8,854 bases of DNA from contig JAPLJW010000014.1 of assembly GCA_026388365.1 (NCBI GenBank), forward strand, positions 1 through 8,854, given 5' to 3'. Within the stretch, counting starts at the first letter, position 1, and each line of letters opens with the position of its first letter. A program made the position numbers and the translations under genes. Source of the stretch: Deltaproteobacteria bacterium (GTDB taxonomy: Bacteria; Desulfobacterota; Syntrophia; Syntrophales; UBA5619). Positions 1 to 5,503 of this stretch are shown here, one piece after another. Below the pieces are notes generated by a model, which saw only the letters and a list, made by a program, of their open reading frames with translations, was not told where the DNA came from and searched no databases.

Positions 1-357
1 GGCGATCACGTGATCGGCATGATGGGGACGGACGACGATCTCAAGCAGGAGATCCGCGAGGCCGCCGAACTCACCGGGGAAAAAGTGTGGGAGCTGCCGC
101 TCTGGGAGGAGTATCATGAACTGATCAAGGGAGATGCCGCGGATTACAAGAATTCCGGCGGCAGGGCGGGCGGGGCCATCACGGCGGCCGCATTTCTGAG
201 CAAATTCACCGGCGGTACCCCCTGGGTCCATCTGGACATCGCCGGTCCTGCCTGGCTCACAAAAGAAAAACCCTACATCCCCAAGGGTGCATCAGGGGTG
301 GGGGTCCGTCTGCTGATCCAGTTTCTCCGGGACGGATATCGGATGGGGAAAAAATAA
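1..357 (+). CDS. pepA: Leucyl aminopeptidase (M17 family), C-terminal part
   Basis: This is the 3' end of a gene that begins before the window; the frame is open from base 1 (reads GDHVIGMMGTDDD) and ends at TAA 355-357. M17 aminopeptidases are cytosolic, two-metal, usually hexameric enzymes that remove N-terminal residues such as Leu from peptides. The visible C-terminal catalytic-domain signatures are DYKNSGGRAGGAITAAAFL followed by PWVHLDIAGPAW, which match the conserved 'D.KN.GGR.AGAITAA.FL..F' and 'W.HLDIAG.A' blocks of the family. The metal-binding NTDAEGRL motif would lie upstream and cannot be seen. An in-frame GTG at 10 is only the first possible start codon inside the fragment, not a real start. 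The gene ends normally (…RMGKK). No terminator follows directly; the nearest is at 526-570, about 170 bases downstream. Confidence 0.93.
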   Translation, partial: GDHVIGMMGTDDDLKQEIREAAELTGEKVWELPLWEEYHELIKGDAADYKNSGGRAGGAITAAAFLSKFTGGTPWVHLDIAGPAWLTKEKPYIPKGASGVGVRLLIQFLRDGYRMGKK

Positions 358-422
358 GGTTCTGACCCTCTCCATCCGATTGATAAAAAGTGCTTGCATT
401 TTCAAAAAATCGATGTTAGGCA

Positions 423-570
423 AACGCATCCGCCCGGGAAATAGCTCTTACGCTGGATTTGATGAGATAACAAAAAAGGGCGGGGCAGGGAAAAGTTGGG
501 TGTTCCTATCTTGCAGACAATCAAGCCACCTCCGGTTCAGGACTCGGTTCTGAGAAGGGGTGGTTTTTTT
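423..570 (+). ncRNA. Candidate small RNA or attenuated leader upstream of csp
   Basis: The 271-base gap between pepA and the csp start holds no convincing ORF but ends in a strong intrinsic terminator (526-570). A transcript starting in the gap would therefore be a discrete RNA of about 150 nt, or a prematurely terminated csp leader. Other visible structure is CCGCCC at 430-435, which can pair with GGGCGG at 478-483 around a 42-nt A/T-richer loop. A possible -35 (TTGCAT, 394-399) exists, but the matching -10 (TAGGCA, 417-422) is poor, so the 5' end is a guess. I do not recognise a known riboswitch or RNA family; 6S-type RNA or a csp-specific leader cannot be excluded. The simplest alternative is that the terminator ends pepA transcription after a long 3' UTR. 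Confidence 0.33.
526..570 (+). terminator. Intrinsic terminator between pepA and csp
   Basis: The outer stem pairs CCACCTC (526-532) with GGGGTGG (557-563), seven pairs with one T-G wobble. An inner stem pairs 537-542 (TCAGGA) with 548-553 (TTCTGA), again with one wobble, around a 5-nt loop CTCGG. Seven T follow directly (564-570). It sits 58 bases before the csp start codon, so csp needs either a promoter after 570, which I cannot identify, or read-through or anti-termination. Confidence 0.85.
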
Positions 571-628
571 ATGTCTCCAGGATACGAAGCCCGCTTGGAC
601 AAATCTTAGGAAAGGGGGGTGTACAGCT

Positions 629-829
629 TTGGCAGAAGGTAAGGTAAAGTGGTTCAACGAGAAGAAAGGGTTTGGCTTTATCGAGAATGATGAAGGCGGG
701 GATGTCTTTGTACATTTCAGTGCCATTCAGGGCGAAGGCTTCAAGACGCTTTATGAGGGTCAGAGAATTCGCTTTGACATCGAGCAGGGCAATAAAGGTC
801 CTGCCGCAGTGAACGTACAGCCACTATAA
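629..829 (+). CDS. csp: Cold-shock-domain protein (CspA family)
   Basis: A 66-residue single cold-shock domain, the normal length for the CspA family: small OB-fold proteins that bind single-stranded RNA or DNA and act as RNA chaperones. The start is [13 protein letters not shown]1 KGFGFI is at residues 13-18 and RNP2 VFVHF at 26-30, with the usual aromatic residues W8, F15, F17, F27, H29 and F30. I chose TTG at 629 because it gives the family's normal N-terminus and has a purine-rich Shine-Dalgarno stretch, AGGAAAGGGGGG (608-619), upstream. A longer reading from GTG 560 would start inside the terminator hairpin and add 23 non-family residues, so it is unlikely. The gene stands alone between two terminators. 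Cold induction cannot be inferred from sequence, since many Csp paralogues are constitutive. Confidence 0.95.
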   Translation: MAEGKVKWFNEKKGFGFIENDEGGDVFVHFSAIQGEGFKTLYEGQRIRFDIEQGNKGPAAVNVQPL

Positions 830-849
830 GGAAACCTCTTCAACCGCGG

Positions 850-886
850 ATGTCCCGGTCGCCAAAAGCGGCCGGGACATTTTTTT
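850..886 (+). terminator. Strong intrinsic terminator after csp
   Basis: A 13-bp stem pairs ATGTCCCGGTCGC (850-862) with GCGGCCGGGACAT (868-880); one pair is a T-G wobble. The loop is CAAAA (863-867), and the T run continues from 880 to 886. It lies 20 bases after the csp stop codon. Confidence 0.96.
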
Positions 887-943
887 GCCTCCGAATTTCA
901 TCATCATTCAGATGTCCTATTGGCGGCTTCCTTGCAGGATGAC

Positions 944-958
944 GGGTTCGTAAAAAGT
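944..958 (+). repeat. Partial copy of the element's end repeat
   Basis: GGGTTCGTAAAAAGT matches 14 of 15 bases of GGCTTCGTAAAAAGT at 982-996, the left end of the element described next, 38 bases away in the same orientation. It may be a remnant of a second, truncated or nested copy. No matching right end is visible for it. Confidence 0.6.
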
Positions 959-980
959 AGCAAAAGCCTTAAATTTTGGG

Positions 981-1102
981 CGGCTTCGTAAAAAGTCCCG
1001 CAGGCAAGGCGCACAAATCCTGACGAATGAGGCGTACTTTGGCTTACGCCGCAATGACGAAAGATGAAGCGCAACGCAGCATCCGGACTTTTGATGAAGC
1101 CG
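981..1102. repeat. MITE-like inverted-repeat element
   Basis: A 122-base non-coding element bounded by imperfect terminal inverted repeats. The left end 981-998 (CGGCTTCGTAAAAAGTCC) matches the reverse complement of 1085-1102 at 16 of 18 positions. Inside is a small hairpin, GGCGTA (1031-1036) with TACGCC (1045-1050), around an 8-base loop. There is no room for a transposase, and I see no clear target-site duplication. The look, and my unverified memory of similar sequences in deltaproteobacterial genomes, suggest a dispersed, non-autonomous repeat. Its right end lies 60 bases before miaA, so an annotator choosing the earliest start (ATG 1064) would wrongly translate part of it. It could also act as an RNA hairpin in the miaA leader. 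Confidence 0.7.
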
Positions 1103-1147
1103 TTCAGGATGTTCCCGCAGGCCATTTCGGATCAACCGAGAGACGGC

Positions 1148-1154
1148 AAAGGAG
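1148..1154 (+). promoter_or_regulatory. Ribosome binding site of miaA
   Basis: AAAGGAG lies 8 bases before ATG 1163 and decides the miaA start over the upstream in-frame ATG at 1064 inside the repeat element. A further in-frame ATG at 1181 lacks a comparable site. Confidence 0.8.
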
Positions 1155-1162
1155 CGAAGTCC

Positions 1163-2110
1163 ATGGTCCTCGAAGACAGGATGATCCGAAGTTTCAGAGA
1201 GCGCTGGAATCTTCTCGTCGTCCTGGGACCGACCGCATCGGGGAAAACGGGGCTCGCGGTCCGTCTGGCACGGGGAATCGGCGGAGAGATCCTCTCGGCG
1301 GATTCCCGGCAGGTCTATCGGGAAATGGATCTGGGAACCGGAAAGGACCTCTCCGAATACGGCCAGGAAGGAAGCGCCGTTGCGGTTCACCTGATCGACA
1401 TCTGCGATCCGGCGGAAGAATTCAACGTTTTTGCATTTCAGAACCTTTTCTACCCTTGTTTTCAGGAAATCTTGCGGCGGGGGAAGATCCCGATTCTAAC
1501 CGGAGGGTCGGGGCTCTATCTGGATTCGGTGCTCCGGGGATATCGAATGCCGGCGGTTCCTGAAAATGAAAGGCTTCGCGAAAAACTCGCCGGGGAGGAA
1601 ATGGAATCCCTCCGCCAACGTTTCCGTTCGCTCTGTCCGGATGTTCACAATACGACAGACCTCTTGGAGCGGAAAAGACTCGTCCGAGCCATAGAGATCG
1701 CCGAATTTTCCCGGGAACATCCCTATGCCGCAGAGCCGCCCGTAAAGGTTACGCCGCTGGTCATCGGGATCCGCTGCGACCGGAACGATCTGCGCCGGAA
1801 GATCACCCTTCGTCTTCAAAGCCGTCTGGAAGCCGGGATGATCGATGAGGTCCGACGCCTTCATGACCGGGGGATCGCATGGGAGAGGCTTGAATCCTTC
1901 GGTCTGGAATATCGTTATATCAGCCTTTACCTGCAGCAGAAAATCACGCGGGAAGAGATGTTTCAGACATTGAACACTCACATCCATCAGTTTGCCAAGC
2001 GGCAAGAAACCTGGTTCCGGAGGATGGAAAGAAACGGCGTCCGCATCTGCTGGATCGACGGCGCAGATGAAGACGCCGCACGGGGACTGATCACCGGTCT
2101 TGCGGAATGA
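1163..2110 (+). CDS. miaA: tRNA dimethylallyltransferase, divergent subfamily
   Basis: A 315-residue protein (E. coli MiaA is 316). MiaA transfers a dimethylallyl group from DMAPP to N6 of A37 in tRNAs reading UNN codons; the product i6A is often converted to ms2i6A by MiaB. Visible motifs are the P-loop GPTASGKT (22-29), SADSRQVYREMDLGTGKDL (45-63) with the expected catalytic Asp and Ser at 47-48, HLIDICDP (76-83), PILTGGSGLYLDSVLRGY (110-127), RKRLVRAIEIAE (170-181) and the C-terminal tRNA-contact region QFAKRQETWFR (276-286). The GTGKDL, HNTTD (162-166) and ESFGLEY (244-250) variants differ from the common GTAKP and GYKE forms and resemble a second MiaA type I associate with some Bacteroidetes and deltaproteobacteria. 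All key motifs are intact. ATG 1163 was chosen for its good ribosome site. Its stop overlaps the next start (ATGA), implying translational coupling. Confidence 0.93.
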   Translation: MVLEDRMIRSFRERWNLLVVLGPTASGKTGLAVRLARGIGGEILSADSRQVYREMDLGTGKDLSEYGQEGSAVAVHLIDICDPAEEFNVFAFQNLFYPCFQEILRRGKIPILTGGSGLYLDSVLRGYRMPAVPENERLREKLAGEEMESLRQRFRSLCPDVHNTTDLLERKRLVRAIEIAEFSREHPYAAEPPVKVTPLVIGIRCDRNDLRRKITLRLQSRLEAGMIDEVRRLHDRGIAWERLESFGLEYRYISLYLQQKITREEMFQTLNTHIHQFAKRQETWFRRMERNGVRICWIDGADEDAARGLITGLAE

Positions 2111-3477
2111 ATCGTTCGCTTAAAACGGCCAAATATCTTCAATACTACGGGATTCGCATGAAACGCCCCCTCCGGATGGCCTCGACCCAGGGGGTGGAAA
2201 GGGTGGTCGTCATTCCGGCACTGGCGGAGAGTTCCTCTCTCTTCCGCACCCTTGCCGGTATCGCGGGAAATCCGCCGGACGAACTCGCCAAGACCCTTGT
2301 CCTCTGCGTCGTGAACAACCACCGGCCTCCCCTTGCCGCCCCGGAAGAGATCTGCGACAATCAGCAAACGCTGACACTTTTAGAGGATCTCCTTCGCGGA
2401 GACGCCCGGTTGCACACGCAGCCTGCGGAGATGCGCGATGATCTCAGACAAATCACCGGCAGCGAGCTTCGTCTCGGATGGATCGACGCCTCTTCGCCGG
2501 GGCTGGAGATCCCGGAACGGGACGGGGGGGTGGGGACGGCGAGGAAGATCGGCATGGATGCCGCCCTGACCCTCCTCGACGGCCGCGGACCCGGCGGAGG
2601 GGTGATTTCCTGCCTCGATGCGGATACGCTGGTCGAGGAGAACTACCTTTCCGCGGTTTGCAATCACTTTTCCGATGCACGCCATGCCGCAGCCGTGGCG
2701 AAATATGCCCATCAGAGGCCTGACGACCTTGATCTTCTGTCTGCGATCTGCTGTTACGAGATCTATCTTCGGGCCTATGTGATGGGCCTTTCGTTTGCAG
2801 GTTCTCCCTACGCCTTTCACGCCATCGGCTCGACCATGGCCTGTACGGCGCAGGCGTATGTGGATGTCCGGGGGATGAACCGGCGGACGGCGGCGGAGGA
2901 TTTTCACTTCCTCAACAAGCTGGCCAAGATCGGAAGCATCGGCGTGATCGCAACGACGACCGTTTTTCCCTCGCCGCGGCCCTCGGAAAGGGTGCCCTTC
3001 GGCACCGGTCGGCGGGTGCTGCGGTTCATGACCGGCGGGACGGATGAATACCGCCTTTATGATCCCCGAATTTTCGGGATCCTTCGGGAGTGGCTGGCCG
3101 GGATGGAAGCCGATCCGGACAGGGGTTCGGAAGCCATCCTGACTGCCGCCCGAAAGATCCATTCGGGCCTGAAGGCGTATCTCGACCTTTCCCGGTTCGC
3201 GATCGATTGGCCGGTCATCCGCCGGAACTGCCCGGATGCCGAACATCTCCGACGTCAGTTCCATGTCTGGTTTGACGGCCTGAAGACCCTGAGGCTGGTT
3301 CACCACCTGAGCCGTTCCGCATTTCCTCCCGCCCCCATGTTTGAGGGTCTGAAGGGCCTTCTCACACGGATGGGGCAGGCGATTCCCTCGATCGCGGGGA
3401 TTCCTGCCGGAATCCCTGAGCCCGACATTCAATTCCGGATTCTGGAAGAACTGCGATTCCGTTTTCCCGAATCGTAG
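2107..3477 (+). CDS. GT-A-fold glycosyltransferase-like protein, substrate unknown
   Basis: A 456-residue protein with no signal peptide and no evident membrane segment, so probably cytosolic. The N-terminal half fits a GT2-like nucleotide-sugar transferase fold: a beta strand and turn VVVIPALAES (33-42), a basic segment GGVGTARKIGMDAAL (140-154), a DXD-type metal/nucleotide motif LDADT (170-174), and an acceptor-side acidic motif AEDFHFLNKLAKIG (263-276), where Glu264-Asp265 occupies the place of the usual ED catalytic pair. The C-terminal 150 residues are helical and not recognisable. The ATG overlaps the miaA stop (ATGA), so the two are almost certainly co-translated; an internal Met at residue 18 is a less likely start. 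The donor, the acceptor and any link to tRNA are unknown. It could make a compatible solute such as a glucosylglycerate-type compound, a cell-surface precursor, or something else. Confidence 0.72.
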   Translation: MNRSLKTAKYLQYYGIRMKRPLRMASTQGVERVVVIPALAESSSLFRTLAGIAGNPPDELAKTLVLCVVNNHRPPLAAPEEICDNQQTLTLLEDLLRGDARLHTQPAEMRDDLRQITGSELRLGWIDASSPGLEIPERDGGVGTARKIGMDAALTLLDGRGPGGGVISCLDADTLVEENYLSAVCNHFSDARHAAAVAKYAHQRPDDLDLLSAICCYEIYLRAYVMGLSFAGSPYAFHAIGSTMACTAQAYVDVRGMNRRTAAEDFHFLNKLAKIGSIGVIATTTVFPSPRPSERVPFGTGRRVLRFMTGGTDEYRLYDPRIFGILREWLAGMEADPDRGSEAILTAARKIHSGLKAYLDLSRFAIDWPVIRRNCPDAEHLRRQFHVWFDGLKTLRLVHHLSRSAFPPAPMFEGLKGLLTRMGQAIPSIAGIPAGIPEPDIQFRILEELRFRFPES

Positions 3478-3490
3478 ATCAATCCGAAGA

Positions 3491-3511
3491 TTCCCGGCCA
3501 AACTCCGGGAA
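3491..3511. other. Perfect 7-bp hairpin after the glycosyltransferase gene
   Basis: TTCCCGG (3491-3497) pairs perfectly with CCGGGAA (3505-3511) around a 7-base loop, 13 bases after the stop codon. There is no T run, so it is not a canonical intrinsic terminator. It may protect the mRNA 3' end or help a Rho-dependent stop. Confidence 0.5.
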
Positions 3512-3530
3512 GCCTGCGGCGAAGGGGCAA

Positions 3531-3548
3531 ATGACTCCAAACAGTCAT
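3531..3548. other. Perfect 6-bp inverted repeat
   Basis: ATGACT (3531-3536) and AGTCAT (3543-3548) form a perfect inverted repeat with a 6-base spacer, CCAAAC. It lies about 45 bases before the -35 of the promoter at 3593. It could be a dimeric regulator site or a second 3'-end hairpin of the upstream operon; the sequence alone does not decide. Confidence 0.35.
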
Positions 3549-3555
3549 GACAATC

Positions 3556-3588
3556 CGGATCTCCTTCGGATCTCTTTCATCGGATCTC
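3556..3588. repeat. Three CGGATCTC repeats upstream of the promoter
   Basis: CGGATCTC occurs at 3556-3563, 3567-3574 and 3581-3588, each followed by a CTT- or TTT-rich stretch, with spacings of 11 and 14 bases. The last copy ends 4 bases before the -35 of the promoter at 3593. The position suits activator or repressor contacts, but it may be a simple local duplication. Confidence 0.5.
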
Positions 3589-3592
3589 TTTC

Positions 3593-3621
3593 TTGACGTA
3601 CTTAGCGCTTTTGCATATACT
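3593..3621 (+). promoter_or_regulatory. Sigma70-type promoter of the parvulin-gph-tilS(-ftsH) operon
   Basis: The -35 TTGACG (3593-3598) and the -10 TATACT (3616-3621) are separated by exactly 17 bases, each one mismatch from consensus. The predicted start of transcription is near 3628, giving a leader of about 90 nt before GTG 3720. Confidence 0.8.
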
Positions 3622-3649
3622 CCGCCGTCCGTTTGCCCGGTTCGCCCTG

Positions 3650-3667
3650 CCTTTGCCACCGGCAAGG
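3650..3667 (+). promoter_or_regulatory. Leader hairpin overlapping a Shine-Dalgarno
   Basis: In the predicted leader, CCTTTGCC (3650-3657, one T bulged) can pair with GGCAAGG (3661-3667) around a 3-base loop ACC. The 3' arm covers the first part of AAGGAG (3664-3669), the Shine-Dalgarno of the five-codon leader ORF. This could tune ribosome entry at the leader, but the hairpin is small. Confidence 0.35.
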
Positions 3668-3677
3668 AGAATCGGCA

Positions 3678-3695
3678 ATGGGACCATACAGATAA
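3678..3695 (+). CDS. Possible five-codon leader ORF (MGPYR)
   Basis: ATG GGA CCA TAC AGA TAA lies 8 bases after a good Shine-Dalgarno (AAGGAG, 3664-3669), and 24 bases separate its stop from the main GTG at 3720. It may be a regulatory upstream ORF whose translation affects the parvulin gene, or the chance survival of a strong ribosome site. It is too short to judge by composition. Confidence 0.3.
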   Translation: MGPYR

Positions 3696-3719
3696 AATTT
3701 ATCGATGGGAGGATGGATC

Positions 3720-4814
3720 GTGATTCAAAAAATGGGACGGTATGTTCTGATCGTGATGGCCTGTTCACTTATGCTGGCCATGACGGTCGGTTGCGGCTCC
3801 AAGGAAGAGAAGGCGAAGACGGCAAAACCCGTGATGGCGCCGGGTCCGGCTGAAACGGCGGCCCCAGTCGCCGCTTTGCCCGCCGTGCAGTCTGCAGTTC
3901 CCGAAAAAAAGGCGGACGACGCGGGGATTGCCGTGGAAGTGGACGGGGTCAAGATGACGAAGGCACAGCTCAATACGGAGTTGCAAAATAGGCTGGCGAT
4001 GGCCAAGAGCCAGATTCCCGCCGACAGCCTCGAACAGGTGAAGGCGGAAATTCGCAAGGGTCTGGTCGATGATTTTGTGCTCCGAACCCTTCTGGGCCGG
4101 GAAGTCGTCGTCAAAAAGGTGACGGCGACCGAAAAGGAGATCGCGGCGATCATCGAGGAGATGAAATCCCAACTCCCCCCCGGGGTGACGATGGACGAAC
4201 TCATGAAGAAAAACCAGATCGACACCGCAAAGATGCGCGACGAGATCGGAATGAACATCAAGATCAACAAACTGATCGAACAGGCGCTGGGAGGCAAGAT
4301 CAAGATCACGGACAAGGAGATTGCCGATTTTTATGAAAAAAACAAGGATAAATTTACAAAACCGGAGACCGTTCACGCGCGGCATATTCTGGTAAGCAGG
4401 GTTCCGGAGGATACGGAAAAGAGCCTGAAGGAAAAAAAGGCGAAGGCCGAAGATCTGAGGAAGAAGCTTCTGGGGGGAGCCGATTTCGCCGATCTGGCCG
4501 CAAAAAATTCCGATTGTCCGAGCAAGCAGGCTGGCGGGGATCTTGGAACCTTTGCCCGCGGCCAGATGGTCAAACCCTTCGAGGAGGCCGCCTTCTCCCA
4601 GGAGAAGAACGCAATCGGTCCTGTGGTGGAAACGGATTTCGGTTTTCATATCATTCAGGTCCTCGATCATCAGGCTTCGCAGGTTGTGAAGCTGGATACG
4701 GATACGAAGCAAAGGATCAACGCCCATCTCAATGGCCAGAAACGGCAGGTTGTCTTCGACGGGATCGTGAAGAGATTGAAGGCGGCCGCGAATATCGTGG
4801 TTTACGGAAAGTAA
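3720..4814 (+). CDS. Parvulin-type peptidyl-prolyl isomerase lipoprotein (SurA/PrsA-like)
   Basis: A 364-residue exported foldase that should catalyse cis-trans isomerisation of X-Pro bonds in envelope proteins. Order from the start: a hydrophobic signal segment (about residues 8-24) ending in LAMTVGC with Cys25 as likely lipidation site (Thr at -3 is atypical for a lipobox); an Ala/Pro/Val-rich linker (about 30-62); a SurA_N-like helical chaperone region (about 70-205); and one parvulin domain (about 215-318) with VHARHILV, ADFADLAAKNSDCPS, GGDLGTFARGQMVKPFEEAAF and DFGFHIIQV. Gly at +2 after Cys would not retain it in the inner membrane under the E. coli rule. GTG 3720 was preferred because GGGAGGA (3707-3713) lies 6 bases upstream; ATG 3705 would overlap that site, and ATG 3732 is also possible. 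It is the first gene after the strong promoter. Confidence 0.9.
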   Translation: MIQKMGRYVLIVMACSLMLAMTVGCGSKEEKAKTAKPVMAPGPAETAAPVAALPAVQSAVPEKKADDAGIAVEVDGVKMTKAQLNTELQNRLAMAKSQIPADSLEQVKAEIRKGLVDDFVLRTLLGREVVVKKVTATEKEIAAIIEEMKSQLPPGVTMDELMKKNQIDTAKMRDEIGMNIKINKLIEQALGGKIKITDKEIADFYEKNKDKFTKPETVHARHILVSRVPEDTEKSLKEKKAKAEDLRKKLLGGADFADLAAKNSDCPSKQAGGDLGTFARGQMVKPFEEAAFSQEKNAIGPVVETDFGFHIIQVLDHQASQVVKLDTDTKQRINAHLNGQKRQVVFDGIVKRLKAAANIVVYGK

Positions 4815-4851
4815 GCTGGGCGGGGCGAAATGAAAGAAAGGTTGAGGATGC

Positions 4852-5496
4852 ATGCACAAGGTTGATCTGCTGGTATTCGATCTGGATGGTACCCTGGTCC
4901 GCTCGGGTGATGATCTGGCCGCTTCGGTCAATTATACCCTGAAAACGCTCGGTCTGCCGATTCTGGCCCCGGAAACGGTGCGCGGATTCGTTGGCGATGG
5001 CGTAAAGACGCTCATGAAAAGGGCCCTCGGAACGGATGCCCTCGAACATTGCGACCGCGCGATGGAGCTGTTTTCTGCCTATTATTCGGAACATCTGCTC
5101 GACCGGACCACGCTATATCCGGATGTGCCCTCCGTTCTTGATTATTTCGAGAGGAAAAAGAAGGTGATTGTGACCAACAAACTGCTCGGATTCACCCTGC
5201 AGATTACGAAAGGCCTCGGAATCGACGCCCATTTTCTGGAGATTATCGGCGAGGACAGCACCCCTTTCAAGAAGCCGGATCCGCGGCTGCTGCGGCTTGT
5301 CATGGCGAAATGGGGAGCAACGCCGGAACGTACCGTGGTGATCGGCGATGGCGTCAATGATATCCTGCTCGGCCGCCAGTCCGGGGCGCTGAGCTGCGCA
5401 TTTCTCAACGGCATCACCGGGAGGGACAAACTGCTTGCCCTCGCCCCCGATCTGACCTGTGAAACCCTGTCGGATTTGAAGACATTGCTCTGTTAA
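4852..5496 (+). CDS. gph: HAD-superfamily hydrolase, phosphoglycolate phosphatase type
   Basis: A 214-residue cytosolic HAD phosphatase with a complete catalytic set: motif I FDLDGTL with nucleophile Asp10 and acid/base Asp12, motif II VIVTNK with Thr108, the lysine of motif III in FKKPDP (about 141), and motif IV GDGVNDILLG with Asp166 and Asp170. An alpha-helical cap (about residues 15-90) is the C1 type of Gph and related enzymes. The usual substrate of the best-known family member is 2-phosphoglycolate from oxidative DNA-end repair, but this family is promiscuous, so the symbol is tentative. The start ATG 4852 lies 37 bases after the parvulin gene with only a modest ribosome site (GAGG 4844-4847 or AAAGG 4837-4841). 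The stop is 7 bases before tilS, so it is in the same operon. Confidence 0.85.
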   Translation: MHKVDLLVFDLDGTLVRSGDDLAASVNYTLKTLGLPILAPETVRGFVGDGVKTLMKRALGTDALEHCDRAMELFSAYYSEHLLDRTTLYPDVPSVLDYFERKKKVIVTNKLLGFTLQITKGLGIDAHFLEIIGEDSTPFKKPDPRLLRLVMAKWGATPERTVVIGDGVNDILLGRQSGALSCAFLNGITGRDKLLALAPDLTCETLSDLKTLLC

Positions 5497-5503
5497 GGCA
5501 TTC

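Noticed and set aside
380..422. Sigma54 promoter before the candidate RNA (TTGCAT at 394)
   Set aside because: The required GG ten bases upstream of GC is absent.
981..1102. CRISPR repeat or IS with transposase
   Set aside because: There are only two inverted ends and no regularly spaced direct repeats, and the element is too short to encode a transposase.
904..1390. Minus-strand open frames over the repeat element and the miaA start
   Set aside because: They cross the inverted-repeat element and the conserved miaA P-loop in the wrong sense and show no family resemblance.
1027..1563. Plus-strand frame of 178 codons overlapping miaA
   Set aside because: It is an out-of-frame Arg/Gly/Ser-rich reading of miaA that starts inside the repeat element.
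2380..3540. Minus-strand open frame (386 codons) across the glycosyltransferase gene
   Set aside because: It is Arg/Pro/Gly-rich shadow sequence without motifs, whereas the plus frame has DXD and ED motifs and couples to miaA.
3765..4931. Long minus-strand open frame (388 codons) across the parvulin gene
   Set aside because: It is antisense to a clear lipoprotein-parvulin frame; its His/Leu/Asp-rich composition is typical of a shadow.
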